A stretch of 42,543 bases of DNA from CAZQYB01 sp964582985 (GTDB lineage: Bacteria > Planctomycetota > Phycisphaerae > Sedimentisphaerales > Anaerobacaceae), in contig CAZOUM010000021.1 in the NCBI GenBank assembly GCA_964582985.1, positions 1 through 42,543 of the forward strand, read 5' to 3'. Shown here piece by piece: positions 1-8,162 of this stretch. Position 1 is the first letter of the stretch; each line of letters opens with the position of its first letter. The notes beneath the pieces were generated by a model. The model had not been told where the DNA came from and did no database searches. It saw only the letters and a list, made by a program, of their open reading frames with translations. The position numbers were made by a program, and so were the translations under genes.

Positions 1-385
1 CACGAAGATTTCAAAATTATTTAACCGCGGAGAACACGGAGAGCGCAGAGGTTTCGGTCAGCTTTGTGTTGTCGGCCAAATTTGCTTGCAAAGCGAGCTT
101 TGCCGCAAAATCTTGCCCTCGTCCACCAGGGCATTGAGAATGCCCTATTAGTGAAGCTGACTGAAAGGAAAGAATTTATTAGCCGCGGATTAGGAAAAGA
201 CACAAGAAGCAAGACTCAAGACACAAGGCACGTTTCTAACGGGGTAAACGGATACCTTGGGCATCAATAAGAAGCATAATAATTCTGTCTTTGTTAGCAA
301 AAACGGCCAAAAAGCACCGGACACCTTTAATTATCTCCCGCAGTAATCAAAACTGGTTTTCAGCAATTTTGTTTCTTCGGTATGA
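1..385. other. Gene-poor repeat-rich stretch
   Basis: No convincing gene is seen. The stretch holds low-complexity phrases such as a purine-rich 'cgcggagaacacggag' type segment near 27 and a 7-bp tandem array at 197-231. Short open frames on both strands have no ribosome binding site and no recognisable protein character. It looks like degenerate intergenic repeat DNA next to the AT-rich island that starts at 386. Confidence 0.5.
197..231. repeat. Heptamer array (AAGACAC-like), 5 units
   Basis: Five consecutive 7-bp units can be read: AAGACAC, AAGAAGC, AAGACTC, AAGACAC and AAGGCAC. They are degenerate but keep an exact period of 7. It is one of several period-7 arrays in this window (2596, 8091, 8540, 40929). 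Confidence 0.7.
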
Positions 386-1147
386 TTATTTTAAGAACAT
401 CTCACAATATCTTTCTACTATTTCTTCAATAGTATTGAAATCAGCGATAAGCTGAGCATGTAAAACAATAGATTTACTTTCAGAAAAAGCGTGTTTGATA
501 AGAAAGCATATATCTCCGATGCTATCATGTTCTTTGTGAAGTTTTTCTATCATGTCCAAATCAAGCGGGTCCCAGCAATCAGCAATTTTATTCTCGATTT
601 GCTCTACTTGCGATGCTTGCTCAGGAGTTAATGTTTTGGGAGGCACATAAAGGGGAATTCGATGTGACAGCGCATCACGGTAGTTTTTAAGATATTCAGT
701 ATGCCATTTCTTCATACGCTCAGAATTGAGATAGTGGCGAAATTCTTCCATTAGGTACTTTTGCATTTTTTTCTTATACAAGCCAACGCTCATTTTACTA
801 ATTTCGGCTGTCAGTTGTTTTTCGTGGATAAATACCCACGCCATATTGTCTAAAAGACCAAAAATATTTATGTAAAAGGCGTGTAAATTAATATCAACAT
901 CTCTTAATTCATCCATACTCAATAGCTTAATTCTTTCTATCGGGAAAATTGTGAAAACATTCTCTATAGAACGCTTTATAATACCCATTCTGCGCATAAC
1001 TCCATGGGTCAAATATTCCTTAGCTTCATCTATTTTTAGACTGTTATGCAATTTCTGAAGTTTAATTGAAAGATTAATGTATCGTGAGTTTATTAATGCG
1101 AACTCCAATTTAATCTGATTAATATGATTCTGTTCAAAAAATGACAT
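386..1147 (-). CDS. HEPN-like protein with RX4H motif
   Basis: A 253-residue, mostly helical, charged protein with no signal peptide and no membrane segment, so probably cytoplasmic. I do not recognise the family by name. Residues 157-162 read RDALSH: arginine, a polar residue, and histidine after four residues, which is the RX4-6H signature of HEPN ribonucleases found in toxins, Abi systems and CRISPR effectors. The motif lies late in a helix-rich body, with a hydrophobic helix around residues 90-106. The upstream ribosome binding site is weak. The gene is AT-rich compared with most of the window and shares its strand with the HNH-type gene 157 bp upstream, so the pair may be one acquired unit. 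The HEPN assignment rests on the motif and helical character alone; the ribonuclease role is inference. Confidence 0.55.
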   Translation of the reverse strand: MSFFEQNHINQIKLEFALINSRYINLSIKLQKLHNSLKIDEAKEYLTHGVMRRMGIIKRSIENVFTIFPIERIKLLSMDELRDVDINLHAFYINIFGLLDNMAWVFIHEKQLTAEISKMSVGLYKKKMQKYLMEEFRHYLNSERMKKWHTEYLKNYRDALSHRIPLYVPPKTLTPEQASQVEQIENKIADCWDPLDLDMIEKLHKEHDSIGDICFLIKHAFSESKSIVLHAQLIADFNTIEEIVERYCEMFLK

Positions 1148-1304
1148 ATTTTTTTATATACCTAACCATGATTATAAAAATCCATCCGCCTATGGCGGAC
1201 TCGTCCAATCTCTTTCATTGAATGATTCCGCGTGTGCAAGCAAGTACCTGAGGCACAAGCAAGCTTGCTGCACACCCTACCCGGCTTTACCTGCTCGTCT
1301 TCTT

Positions 1305-2258
1305 TTATTCTACTCTGTCAAAATGAAACGACGCTTCTCGATTTTGCACTATAGGCCTATCGCATGCCCAATCTTCACAGTACCAAACAGTCTTGCCGAA
1401 TTTTCTTTCATATTCTTCCGGAAATGGAGTAGGGAATTTTGTGGCTTCAAAATTGTTGTCTTTTGCGTGCTTTATCCAACCATCGCTTTTGCAGAATGGT
1501 ATCATGATTTGAAATAGAAAATTAGTTGTTGCAATGATAAACCACAAATAGGGCATTTCTGCGCCAAGATTTTTCCGCTTGCAAATCATAACCTTTCCAT
1601 TTTTGTAGGGATTAACGCCTGGCGTGAAGGCATACAAAACAGAAAACTTATCAAGATTTACGGTAGCTTTGTTTGATAACCATAGTATTGTATTCTCACA
1701 TTCAGATAAAAATTCTCTGGGCAAAATAGAAATGGCCGATTTAATAAAAGCCTGTGCTGCACGAACAGGAATATATCGCTGAGTTTTCATTTCTACTGGT
1801 ATCTTAAAAGTTCCAGAGCTACCTTCTTTTATATTCATTATGGAGGAATTTGAGTTTACAAATAAAGCCATAACCTTATTGCCCCTTGCAGCAATGAATT
1901 TGTCAGATTTATATTTAGGAGTACCTTTCTTGCCTTGCATCTGACAAAGACTGCGCATTGGTCCAAACCATTTAGCTAGATGGTCTTCATATTCTCTAGC
2001 AAAAAACTCATTACAGATGTCGCATTCATTCATTAAAATAAGGCTTTTGTTCCCAAGAAACTCTGGTATTGCATGTGCTTTTTTACTAAAACTCACTTCC
2101 GGCTTTGATTTTCCACAGAACCGACACTTCCTTTCGCTATCATTCTCGCAGTCATAAAGTTTTATAGGGACTTTAGCCACAAGAGGTAAATCCACAACAA
2201 TTTGATAATGCTGTTCATAGAATGCTATCCTTTTAAGATTCGCTTCAGAAAAAGACAT
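1305..2258 (-). CDS. HNH-type zinc-binding endonuclease-like protein
   Basis: A 317-residue protein. Near the N-terminus it has CRFCGKS, then AHAIPEFLGN about 14 residues later, then NECDICNEFF. This CxxC...H...CxxCN arrangement is typical of the HNH_5-like group of HNH endonucleases, where two CxxC pairs hold zinc and the His/Asn residues form the active site. The remaining ~220 residues are unrecognised and may define specificity. I chose the ATG at 2258 rather than the one 33 bases upstream because GGAGG lies about eight bases before it. The gene sits just upstream of the RX4H gene on the same strand, and both are AT-rich. A DNA- or RNA-cutting defence or toxin role is plausible but not shown. 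Confidence 0.7.
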   Translation of the reverse strand: MSFSEANLKRIAFYEQHYQIVVDLPLVAKVPIKLYDCENDSERKCRFCGKSKPEVSFSKKAHAIPEFLGNKSLILMNECDICNEFFAREYEDHLAKWFGPMRSLCQMQGKKGTPKYKSDKFIAARGNKVMALFVNSNSSIMNIKEGSSGTFKIPVEMKTQRYIPVRAAQAFIKSAISILPREFLSECENTILWLSNKATVNLDKFSVLYAFTPGVNPYKNGKVMICKRKNLGAEMPYLWFIIATTNFLFQIMIPFCKSDGWIKHAKDNNFEATKFPTPFPEEYERKFGKTVWYCEDWACDRPIVQNREASFHFDRVE

Positions 2259-2440
2259 TATTGGGCCTCCACAATAATTCAGGACAGCCACCGTTTTACA
2301 ATTTCCGATTGCCGAGTTTAGTATCTCGCGTAGGGGTCTGCAAACAGATGCCTCACGCCTTTAGCGACAGAGAATAACAGAAAGAAGGGAAAAGGCAATA
2401 ATAATATTAAAAATCAAAATGCAAAAATGCAAAAATTGAG

Positions 2441-2504
2441 GAGATTGCCACGCTTTGCTCGCAATGACATTTTAATAGATTCCTCGACTCCGCTCGGAAT
2501 GACG
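2441..2504. repeat. REP-like element, copy 1
   Basis: Starts GAGATTGCCACG, passes through CTCGCAATGACATTT and ends in a CCTCGACTCCGCTCGGAATGACG-type tail. The GATTGC and GCAATG ends are inverted. A related copy at 5866-5940 keeps the same core and the CTCGAC tail; a third core lies at 41083-41120. Confidence 0.55.
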
Positions 2505-2550
2505 GGGCGGCAGGGGCCGGTTGCCAGGGCAAAAGGGAAAAGGGAGAAGA

Positions 2551-2785
2551 GGCAGAAAGTAAGGAGAAGAGGTGAGTAGTAGAGCAGGAGGGGGAGGGGA
2601 AAGGAGAAAGGGGAAAGGAGAAAGGCGAAAGGGAAAAAACAGGGGGCAGAAAGTAAGGAGAGGAGGTGAGTAGTAGAGCAGGAGGCAGAAGGGGGAGAAA
2701 GTAAGGAGAGGAGGTGAGCAGTAGAGCAGGAGGTGGGGAGCAGGGGCAGAAAGTAAGGAGAGGAGGAGAATAGTAGAGCAGGAGG
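2551..2785. repeat. Purine minisatellite, four ~40-bp units
   Basis: A unit of about 40 bp beginning AGAAAGTAAGGAGAGGAGG and ending TAGAGCAGGAGG occurs four times, at about 2551-2592, 2645-2685, 2696-2733 and 2745-2785. Copies differ at a few positions and the first two are separated by the purine heptamer array. Units are not spaced like CRISPR repeats and there are no unique spacers. Confidence 0.75.
2596..2637. repeat. Purine heptamer array (GGRGAAA), 6 units
   Basis: Six 7-bp units are readable: GGGGAAA, GGAGAAA, GGGGAAA, GGAGAAA, GGCGAAA, GGGAAAA. Exact period of 7, inside the purine-rich block. Confidence 0.7.
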
Positions 2786-2793
2786 GAGAAGGG

Positions 2794-2822
2794 TTGAATT
2801 TTTAAGACAGATTTGATATAAT
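2794..2822 (+). promoter_or_regulatory. Sigma-70-like promoter
   Basis: TTGAAT (2794-2799), a 17-base spacer, then a perfect TATAAT (2817-2822). It lies about 100 bases before the secreted LamG protein gene and just after the purine repeats, so it probably drives that gene. Confidence 0.45.
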
Positions 2823-2923
2823 ATTGGAAATGAGGCTTAGTTCCAGCGCGTCGGGGGTAGTTGAGCGGTTAATATGTGAAATCGCAGATTGATAAAAATT
2901 TCCAGTTGATTGGAAAAAACTCG

Positions 2924-4660
2924 ATGACAAAAAAAACGATATCGTTCGTTTCAATAATCGCTGTCTTGTTGGGGTTTACAGTATCTCCAACGACTGGCTC
3001 TGTCATTTTCGACGGCCTGACCTGGTATTACTCCGGTAATACGTCCGACCTGTTTATTAATGGTGACGGTGACCTAGAGTGGGACCCTGACGGCGGCGAA
3101 CAGTTTATAACACGAATTCCCGAACAGAGTCTGAGTCAGGTCGGCGATGTGGTGCAAATTTCCTATATGTGGCTCACCGACGGAGCTCACAACTGCGCCG
3201 ATTGCTTCGATTGTGAACTTTTCTGCCATGACGATGATATCACCTGTATTGCCGGCACGAGTGATATGCGGGTCGCGTTGTGTGAGGCAGACGGAGAATA
3301 TGTTGAGAGCGACGGATTTGCCGTAACGGGCAGTTCGATATTTAACGGTTATAAAGGGTACAACTTCCGTTTCGGTGCGAACATGGTAGCTACGGACCCA
3401 AACGGGCTGACGCGCTGGCGTGATTGCGACGGCGAAATTCACAAGACAGGCATGTTCGCCAAAAAGCCTGTCGGTAATAGTGACCTTATGTTCTATAATG
3501 ATGGGCTTAAGGACCGGATTCCAGGCTTTGAACTGCCGCCCGGTGATTGGTCACAGCTTACTGTCAGTCTTGAGAGAACATCTTCGAGTAATATCCGAAT
3601 GACGATTACGCTGAATGACAGAACCTACGTCTACGACGATGATTCAGGAACGGACCAGCCGAGCAAGATAGATGTGTTTGCCGTGCACATGCGTAACCAT
3701 CGGCCTTATAGCAGGCTCGTGCTGGGTAAAGTCTGCTCCCTAGGCCCGGCTGACCTGAACGCCGATGACATTATCGACGGCAATGACGTTGCCATACTGG
3801 CGAGGGATTGGCTTTTGACCGGCGGCAGCGGGTCGCCCCCTGATGGTAATAACGTGGTATTGTACTACAGTTTTGACGGCACTTTGGGCAGTAACGTACC
3901 GAGTGGTTTGCAGGATGATACTGGAACCTATACTGGCACGATTATCGCAGGCAGTGACCCGGATTCTACGATAAAGTACGCTGAAGCTAACCCAACCTGC
4001 AATGCCGGCGGTACATCTGCTGAGTTTTACAATGACAACTGGTCCAACAACACCGGTGATACGTTCTTGATTGCGAACGCCGGGGGCATCGACTTCAGCA
4101 GCTTCAGCGAGTTTACCGTTGAGCTGTTTGTCAATCCTTCCGCTTGCGGTTCGGGCCAGACGCGGAGGATTTTTTCTGAGTACATTTATGCTTACATGTA
4201 CCTGGACAGTAGTAACACGCTTCATGCCATTCGCAAATGGGGTGGTGGTGGATGGAATGAGAACTGGACGCATCTAACTAAGGCGAATCTCGCGCACGAT
4301 AGCTGGTCTCATGTGGCGATGACCTGGGATTCTGATGCCGCCGGCGACAAGTTCAAGCTCTATGTTGATGGTGAGCTGGTTACGAGTGCTCCGGGAACTT
4401 CCACAGCAACCATTGATTCGGCCGCGGGTTTTGCCATAGGCGGCTATCAGCGTGAGGACAGTTCGCGGGCGCAATTTTTCTGTGGCAAGATTGATGAGTT
4501 TAGGCTTTATGACTACGCGCTCTCACAAGCTGAAATTGCATACGTAGCAAATGATGGACAGATTCCCCCTGAGTCACCGGCAAATCTATACCATGACGGA
4601 ATAATCAATTTTAAGGATTTTGCCGAGTTTGCTTTGGAATGGCGTGACACGTGCGATTAG
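2924..4660 (+). CDS. Secreted LamG protein with split dockerin-like halves
   Basis: About 578 residues. The ATG at 2924 gives a clean signal peptide (TKK, then a hydrophobic stretch ending near PTTGS); an in-frame GTG 48 bases upstream would add a polar tail before it. Residues ~20-265 form an unrecognised, Cys- and Asp-rich beta domain. A dockerin-like calcium-binding half (DLNADDIIDGNDVAILARDW) lies at ~275-296. A LamG/concanavalin-like domain follows (~312-540; FTVELFVNPS, WSHVAMTWDS, FKLYVDGELV, IDEFRLYDYALS). A second half-dockerin (DGIINFKDFAEFALEW) ends the protein. LamG domains usually bind glycans; the halves may be calcium-binding anchors. The export and polysaccharide-binding role is inferred. 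A promoter at 2794 probably drives it. Confidence 0.8.
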   Translation: MTKKTISFVSIIAVLLGFTVSPTTGSVIFDGLTWYYSGNTSDLFINGDGDLEWDPDGGEQFITRIPEQSLSQVGDVVQISYMWLTDGAHNCADCFDCELFCHDDDITCIAGTSDMRVALCEADGEYVESDGFAVTGSSIFNGYKGYNFRFGANMVATDPNGLTRWRDCDGEIHKTGMFAKKPVGNSDLMFYNDGLKDRIPGFELPPGDWSQLTVSLERTSSSNIRMTITLNDRTYVYDDDSGTDQPSKIDVFAVHMRNHRPYSRLVLGKVCSLGPADLNADDIIDGNDVAILARDWLLTGGSGSPPDGNNVVLYYSFDGTLGSNVPSGLQDDTGTYTGTIIAGSDPDSTIKYAEANPTCNAGGTSAEFYNDNWSNNTGDTFLIANAGGIDFSSFSEFTVELFVNPSACGSGQTRRIFSEYIYAYMYLDSSNTLHAIRKWGGGGWNENWTHLTKANLAHDSWSHVAMTWDSDAAGDKFKLYVDGELVTSAPGTSTATIDSAAGFAIGGYQREDSSRAQFFCGKIDEFRLYDYALSQAEIAYVANDGQIPPESPANLYHDGIINFKDFAEFALEWRDTCD

Positions 4661-4932
4661 AGTCGGGCAGACAATTTTGATAGTTGAGACTGCATTTAAC
4701 TGTCTCCAATCCTAACGTGGGCCCTACACTTGGAGCAAATGACCCACAACACTCTTGCTGCTCGCTCTGGGTGCGGTGATGGTGAGAAGGGTATAAGGCA
4801 ACAGGGGCCAGGGGCCAGTTGTCAGGTGCAAGCGATTTGCAGGAGAAAGAGTAATTCAAATCTTGATTTGATAGAGGGGACAGCTTATAATTGAATTGTG
4901 AAGTTTACTATTGTCAATCGGAGACCAAAGAT

Positions 4933-5715
4933 ATGAAAAGACGGGACTTTTTGGCCGTGACGTGCATGGGCGGCCTGGCATCACTGAGCGAAGCTGGTCG
5001 GGCCGGGAGCAAATGTACCAAGTCAAAACGTGAGTACTACGAGCTGAGACACTACCGGATAGGGTCGCAGGGCAAACAGAAGCTTGTGCTCGATTTTTTG
5101 AAGGCCGCGGTGATTCCGGCACTGAATCGCATAGGTATCAGACCGATTGGGGTCTTCAAAATACTGGAGGGGGACAATCCCGACCTCTACATGCTGCTGC
5201 CGCATGAATCTCTGGAATCGGTCGTCACTACTTCATCGCTTATAGTGACAGATGCCGAATACAAAAAGGCCGGCGCAAAGCTGCTGAATGCGCCGAAATC
5301 CGATGCAGCTTACGAGCGGATTGAGAGCTCGCTTATGTTGGCTTTCGAGGCAATACCCAAGCTTGAGCTGCCCACAAGGGAGCAGTCGCGGATTTTCCAG
5401 CTGCGTATTTACGAAAGTCACAACTCGCTCGCCGGGAAGAAGAAGGTCGAGATGTTCAACACCGGCGGAGAAATAGCAATCTTCAGGCAGACCGGCTTGA
5501 ACCCGGTGTTCTTTGGTCAGTCATTGGTAGGGACGAGACTGCCGAACCTGACATATATGCTGGGCTTCGATGATATGGAGACGAAAGAAAAGAGTTGGGA
5601 CAGATTCCGCAATGACCCCGGCTGGAAGAAGCTCAAGACAAATGCATACTACAAGAACACGGTCTCCAACATCACGAACATAATGTTGCGTCCGGCCTCG
5701 TGCTCGCAAATTTGA
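4933..5715 (+). CDS. NIPSNAP-domain protein, exported
   Basis: About 260 residues. It opens with MKRRDFL followed by a moderately hydrophobic run, which resembles a Tat-type export signal of the kind common in planctomycete proteins. Two NIPSNAP-type ferredoxin-like repeats follow: the first starts EYYELRHYRIGS, the second starts RIFQLRIYESHN and ends with a WDRFRNDPGWKKL-like segment, the usual end of the domain. The biochemical role of this family in bacteria is not established. The ATG at 4933 was chosen because GGAG sits nine bases upstream; an earlier in-frame start at 4891 would spoil the RR signal. It stands alone between repeat-containing spacers. Confidence 0.75.
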   Translation: MKRRDFLAVTCMGGLASLSEAGRAGSKCTKSKREYYELRHYRIGSQGKQKLVLDFLKAAVIPALNRIGIRPIGVFKILEGDNPDLYMLLPHESLESVVTTSSLIVTDAEYKKAGAKLLNAPKSDAAYERIESSLMLAFEAIPKLELPTREQSRIFQLRIYESHNSLAGKKKVEMFNTGGEIAIFRQTGLNPVFFGQSLVGTRLPNLTYMLGFDDMETKEKSWDRFRNDPGWKKLKTNAYYKNTVSNITNIMLRPASCSQI

Positions 5716-5865
5716 GTGTGAGGCTTTTCGAGGATATTGGTGCGGTGACCCCACACTAATCTATCCCGCACCAAGTTACGCCAGTTTGCTACCTGGGGCG
5801 GGACACGGCAGCAGATGCCTAATAAGTGCGTGGCAAGCAACCCGCGGCAAATTACGCCGCCAAAG

Positions 5866-5940
5866 GAGATTGCTTCGCCCCCCAATCAGGTAGGGGCAAG
5901 CTTCGCTCGCAATGGCATTTCTTGAATGGATTTCTCGACC
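5866..5940. repeat. REP-like element, copy 2
   Basis: GAGATTGCTTCGC at the left, CTCGCAATGGCATTT in the core and a GATTTCTCGACC tail, the same order as at 2441-2504. The insert CCCCAATCAGGTAGGGG is repeated again just to the right. Confidence 0.55.
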
Positions 5941-6022
5941 CCCCAATCAGGTAGGGGCAAGCTGCGCACCTTGGGCACAAGCTCGAAATGGCCCTTCAGC
6001 AAATTGCGGCGTGGTTTCGGGG

Positions 6023-6050
6023 TTGACTTTGGCGGAGATGGCGTTAGACT
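6023..6050 (+). promoter_or_regulatory. Candidate promoter of etf operon
   Basis: TTGACT (6023-6028), a 16-base spacer and TAGACT (6045-6050). The -35 matches at five of six positions, the -10 at four. It ends 57 bases before the etfB start. A small inverted repeat, AGAC-TAACT-GTCT, overlaps the -10. Confidence 0.35.
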
Positions 6051-6107
6051 AACTGTCTCTGCGAAAAACGATGTGACCGATGATAGTATGCGATAAGGAG
6101 GCGGCAG

Positions 6108-7022
6108 GTGGCCTATAATTGCGTTGTTTTGATTAAGCAAGTGCCTGACACCAAGAGGATTACAGGTCAGGCAATGAATGAAGATGGCACGGTCAACCGG
6201 GGTGCGCTGCCGGCCATCTTTAATCCGGAAGACCTTAATGCGCTGGAGTTGGCTGTTCAAATTAAAGACAAGTTTGGCGGCAAGATAACGGTTATCACGA
6301 TGGGCCTGCCGGCGGCAAGTGAGATTCTTCGAGATTCGCTTTTTCGCGGGGCTGATGAAGCAATCCTGATTACGGACATGAGATGTGCAGCGAGTGACAC
6401 GCTGGCGACCAGTTATATCTTAAGCTGTGCGGTTAAAAAGGTGGGGGACTGTGATATCGTTCTTTGCGGCAGACAGGCAATCGACGGGGACACCGCACAG
6501 GTTGGGCCGCAGCTTGCGGAGAAATTAGGGGTTCCGCAGATTACTTATATGGAGGAACTCACAGAACTTGACGGCAAAGCTATAACAGCCCGCCGAAATA
6601 TTGGGAACGGCTGGCAGCAGGTCAGGACAAAGCTACCTGTTCTTTTGACTGTCACCGGTGACGCAAACGAACCGAGAGTTGCTGCGGCAAAGAAGATGAT
6701 GAAGTGTAAGAAGGCACGGACGCCGGTCGAGGTTGAGCAGCAAATCAAAGCAGAAAATCCAAAGGCGGACGAGGCGGACATCAAAGCACTTGTTGACCAT
6801 AAATGCAGCGAGCTGGAAGAGAAGGGACTGCTGATTAAGCAGTGGGATTTGGATTTTATCGGGGCTGATTTGAGCTGGTGCGGCAGGAGCGGCTCGCCGA
6901 CGAAGGTGCATCGGATTCAGAGTATCGTACTGGGCGCCAAGGAAAGTAAGAACGTTGAGGCGAACGAGGAGGGAATCTCGGATATGATACATGAGCTGAT
7001 TGAGGACAGAATTATCTCGTGA
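6108..7022 (+). CDS. etfB: Electron transfer flavoprotein subunit beta
   Basis: 304 residues, GTG start with AAGGAGG six bases upstream. The protein carries the ETF beta fold throughout: VVLIKQVPDTKRI at the N-terminus, a NPEDLNALELAVQIKD segment, and the adenine-nucleotide-binding stretch around CGRQAIDGDTAQVGP, the family signature. EtfB pairs with EtfA to accept electrons from acyl-CoA dehydrogenases or related flavoenzymes and passes them on to a membrane oxidoreductase. It is slightly longer than the usual ~260 residues because of a charged insert at about 205-235. etfA follows after 43 bases and an acyl-CoA dehydrogenase lies further downstream, so the three form one transcription unit. 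Confidence 0.95.
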   Translation: MAYNCVVLIKQVPDTKRITGQAMNEDGTVNRGALPAIFNPEDLNALELAVQIKDKFGGKITVITMGLPAASEILRDSLFRGADEAILITDMRCAASDTLATSYILSCAVKKVGDCDIVLCGRQAIDGDTAQVGPQLAEKLGVPQITYMEELTELDGKAITARRNIGNGWQQVRTKLPVLLTVTGDANEPRVAAAKKMMKCKKARTPVEVEQQIKAENPKADEADIKALVDHKCSELEEKGLLIKQWDLDFIGADLSWCGRSGSPTKVHRIQSIVLGAKESKNVEANEEGISDMIHELIEDRIIS

Positions 7023-7065
7023 AGCGTGAAGCGAGGAGACAAACACAAAGTACGAGATGTGAGTT

Positions 7066-8133
7066 ATGATAGATGTGAACAGGCAAGGAGAGGTTTGGGT
7101 TTTTGGCGAGCAGCATGGTGGGCAGTTGGAAGATACGCCGATTGAACTGATGAGTAAGGCGCGGCACTTAGCTGATACGCTCGGTGTGAAATTGGGGACA
7201 GCGCTCTTAGGTAACGGTGTCAAAGACCTTGCACCAAGGTTAATACACTATGGGGCAGACAAGGTATATGTGGTTGAGCATCCGCTGCTGAAAGTTTATC
7301 AGACGAACAGCTATGCGAAAGTTATGTACGATTTGATTCATAAGTACGAGCCGCAGGTAGTCCTTTATGGAGCGACAATTACCGGGCGAGACCTTGCGCC
7401 CCGGATTGCAAGCGCAGCGAAGGCGGGGCTTACGGCGGACTGTACGGACCTTCAAATCGGGGACCATGAGATTTCGAAAAGCGGAGAGGTACACAAGAAC
7501 CTGCTGTTTCAGATTCGGCCTGCTTTCGGCGGAAATATAATCGCGACAATTATCAATTACGACCGCTGGCCGCAAATGGCGACGGTTCGTGAAGGTGTGA
7601 TGCCGCCGGCTGAGCCGGACGTCAGCCGAAAAGGGGAAATTATCGAAGAGAAGGCGGAGATTTCACAAGAGGATCTGCCCTTAGAAATTCTGGAGGAGCA
7701 TAAACGAGCGAAGAAGGTTAATCTGAAGGCTGCGAGGATAATCGTTGCCGGCGGAGCAGGGGTGGGCAGCAAGGAGAATTTCAAGCTAATCTGGGGCCTT
7801 GCAAACTGCCTCGGGGCGGCACCGGCGGGAAGCAGAGCTGCGGTTGATTTGGGCTTTATTGACCATGACCATCAGGTCGGACAGACAGGAACAACGGTTC
7901 GGCCGAGCCTGTATATAGCGGTTGGAATCAGCGGTGCAATTCAACATCAAGCGGGGATGTCGCAGAGCCAAAAGATAATAGCAATCAATAACGACGCTGA
8001 GGCACCCATCTTTCAGGTTGCACATTACAAGATAATCGGGGACTTGAACGAAGTTGTGCCGAAGGTCATTAAGGCAATCAAAGAGAAAGGATACTCGATA
8101 CTTGATGCTCGATGCTCGATGCTCGATACTTGA
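7066..8133 (+). CDS. etfA: Electron transfer flavoprotein subunit alpha
   Basis: 355 residues. The N-terminal domain (VWVFGEQHGGQLED...) is followed by a linker and the FAD-binding C-terminal domain: AARIIVAGGAGVGSKENF, GSRAAVDLGFI, DHQVGQTGTTVRPSLYIAVG and GISGAIQHQAGM are all family signatures. It forms the FAD-carrying heterodimer with EtfB. Oddity: after the normal end near IKAIKEKGYS the reading frame runs into an array of 7-bp repeats, which encodes the last ~12 residues (ILDARCSMLDT) and supplies the TGA stop. The original stop codon therefore seems to have been displaced when the repeat array or the adjacent four-helix-bundle cassette arrived. Confidence 0.95.
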   Translation: MIDVNRQGEVWVFGEQHGGQLEDTPIELMSKARHLADTLGVKLGTALLGNGVKDLAPRLIHYGADKVYVVEHPLLKVYQTNSYAKVMYDLIHKYEPQVVLYGATITGRDLAPRIASAAKAGLTADCTDLQIGDHEISKSGEVHKNLLFQIRPAFGGNIIATIINYDRWPQMATVREGVMPPAEPDVSRKGEIIEEKAEISQEDLPLEILEEHKRAKKVNLKAARIIVAGGAGVGSKENFKLIWGLANCLGAAPAGSRAAVDLGFIDHDHQVGQTGTTVRPSLYIAVGISGAIQHQAGMSQSQKIIAINNDAEAPIFQVAHYKIIGDLNEVVPKVIKAIKEKGYSILDARCSMLDT

Positions 8134-8146
8134 TGCTCGATGCTCG
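8091..8146. repeat. Heptamer array (ATGCTCG), 8 units, left cassette flank
   Basis: Eight exact-period units: ATACTCG, ATACTTG, ATGCTCG three times, ATACTTG, ATGCTCG twice. It overlaps the end of etfA and provides its TGA stop (8131-8133). It also provides an in-frame but probably unused ATG (8112) ahead of the four-helix-bundle gene. The reverse complement (CGAGCAT or CATCGAG by rotation) resembles the AATCGAG units of the right flank, so the two flanks are roughly inverted. Confidence 0.85.
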
Positions 8147-8162
8147 TAGAGGGAAAAGACCT

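Larger units (their letters stand above)
2259..2790. other. Intergenic repeat cluster
   Basis: No gene is seen over about 530 bases. The stretch contains a REP-like element (2441-2504), two AAAAGGG heptamers at 2531-2544, a purine heptamer array (2596-2637) and a four-copy ~40-bp purine-rich repeat (2551-2785). The sense strand from 2530 to 2790 is almost entirely A and G. The boundary marks the end of the AT-rich island. Confidence 0.6.
5716..6107. other. Intergenic stretch with repeats and etf promoter region
   Basis: No gene is seen over 392 bases. It holds REP-like copy 2 (5866-5940) and a direct repeat of about 25 bp (CCCCCCAATCAGGTAGGGGC...) at 5879 and 5939. A candidate promoter for the etf operon lies at its right end. 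Confidence 0.5.

Noticed and set aside
2551..2785. Possible CRISPR array
   Set aside because: The repeats are purine tracts in uneven spacing, without unique spacers of constant length and with no cas genes nearby.
8112..8162. N-terminal extension of the four-helix-bundle protein from ATG 8112
   Set aside because: The extra residues are encoded by the heptamer array; GTG 8163 has a better ribosome binding site and gives the usual family length.
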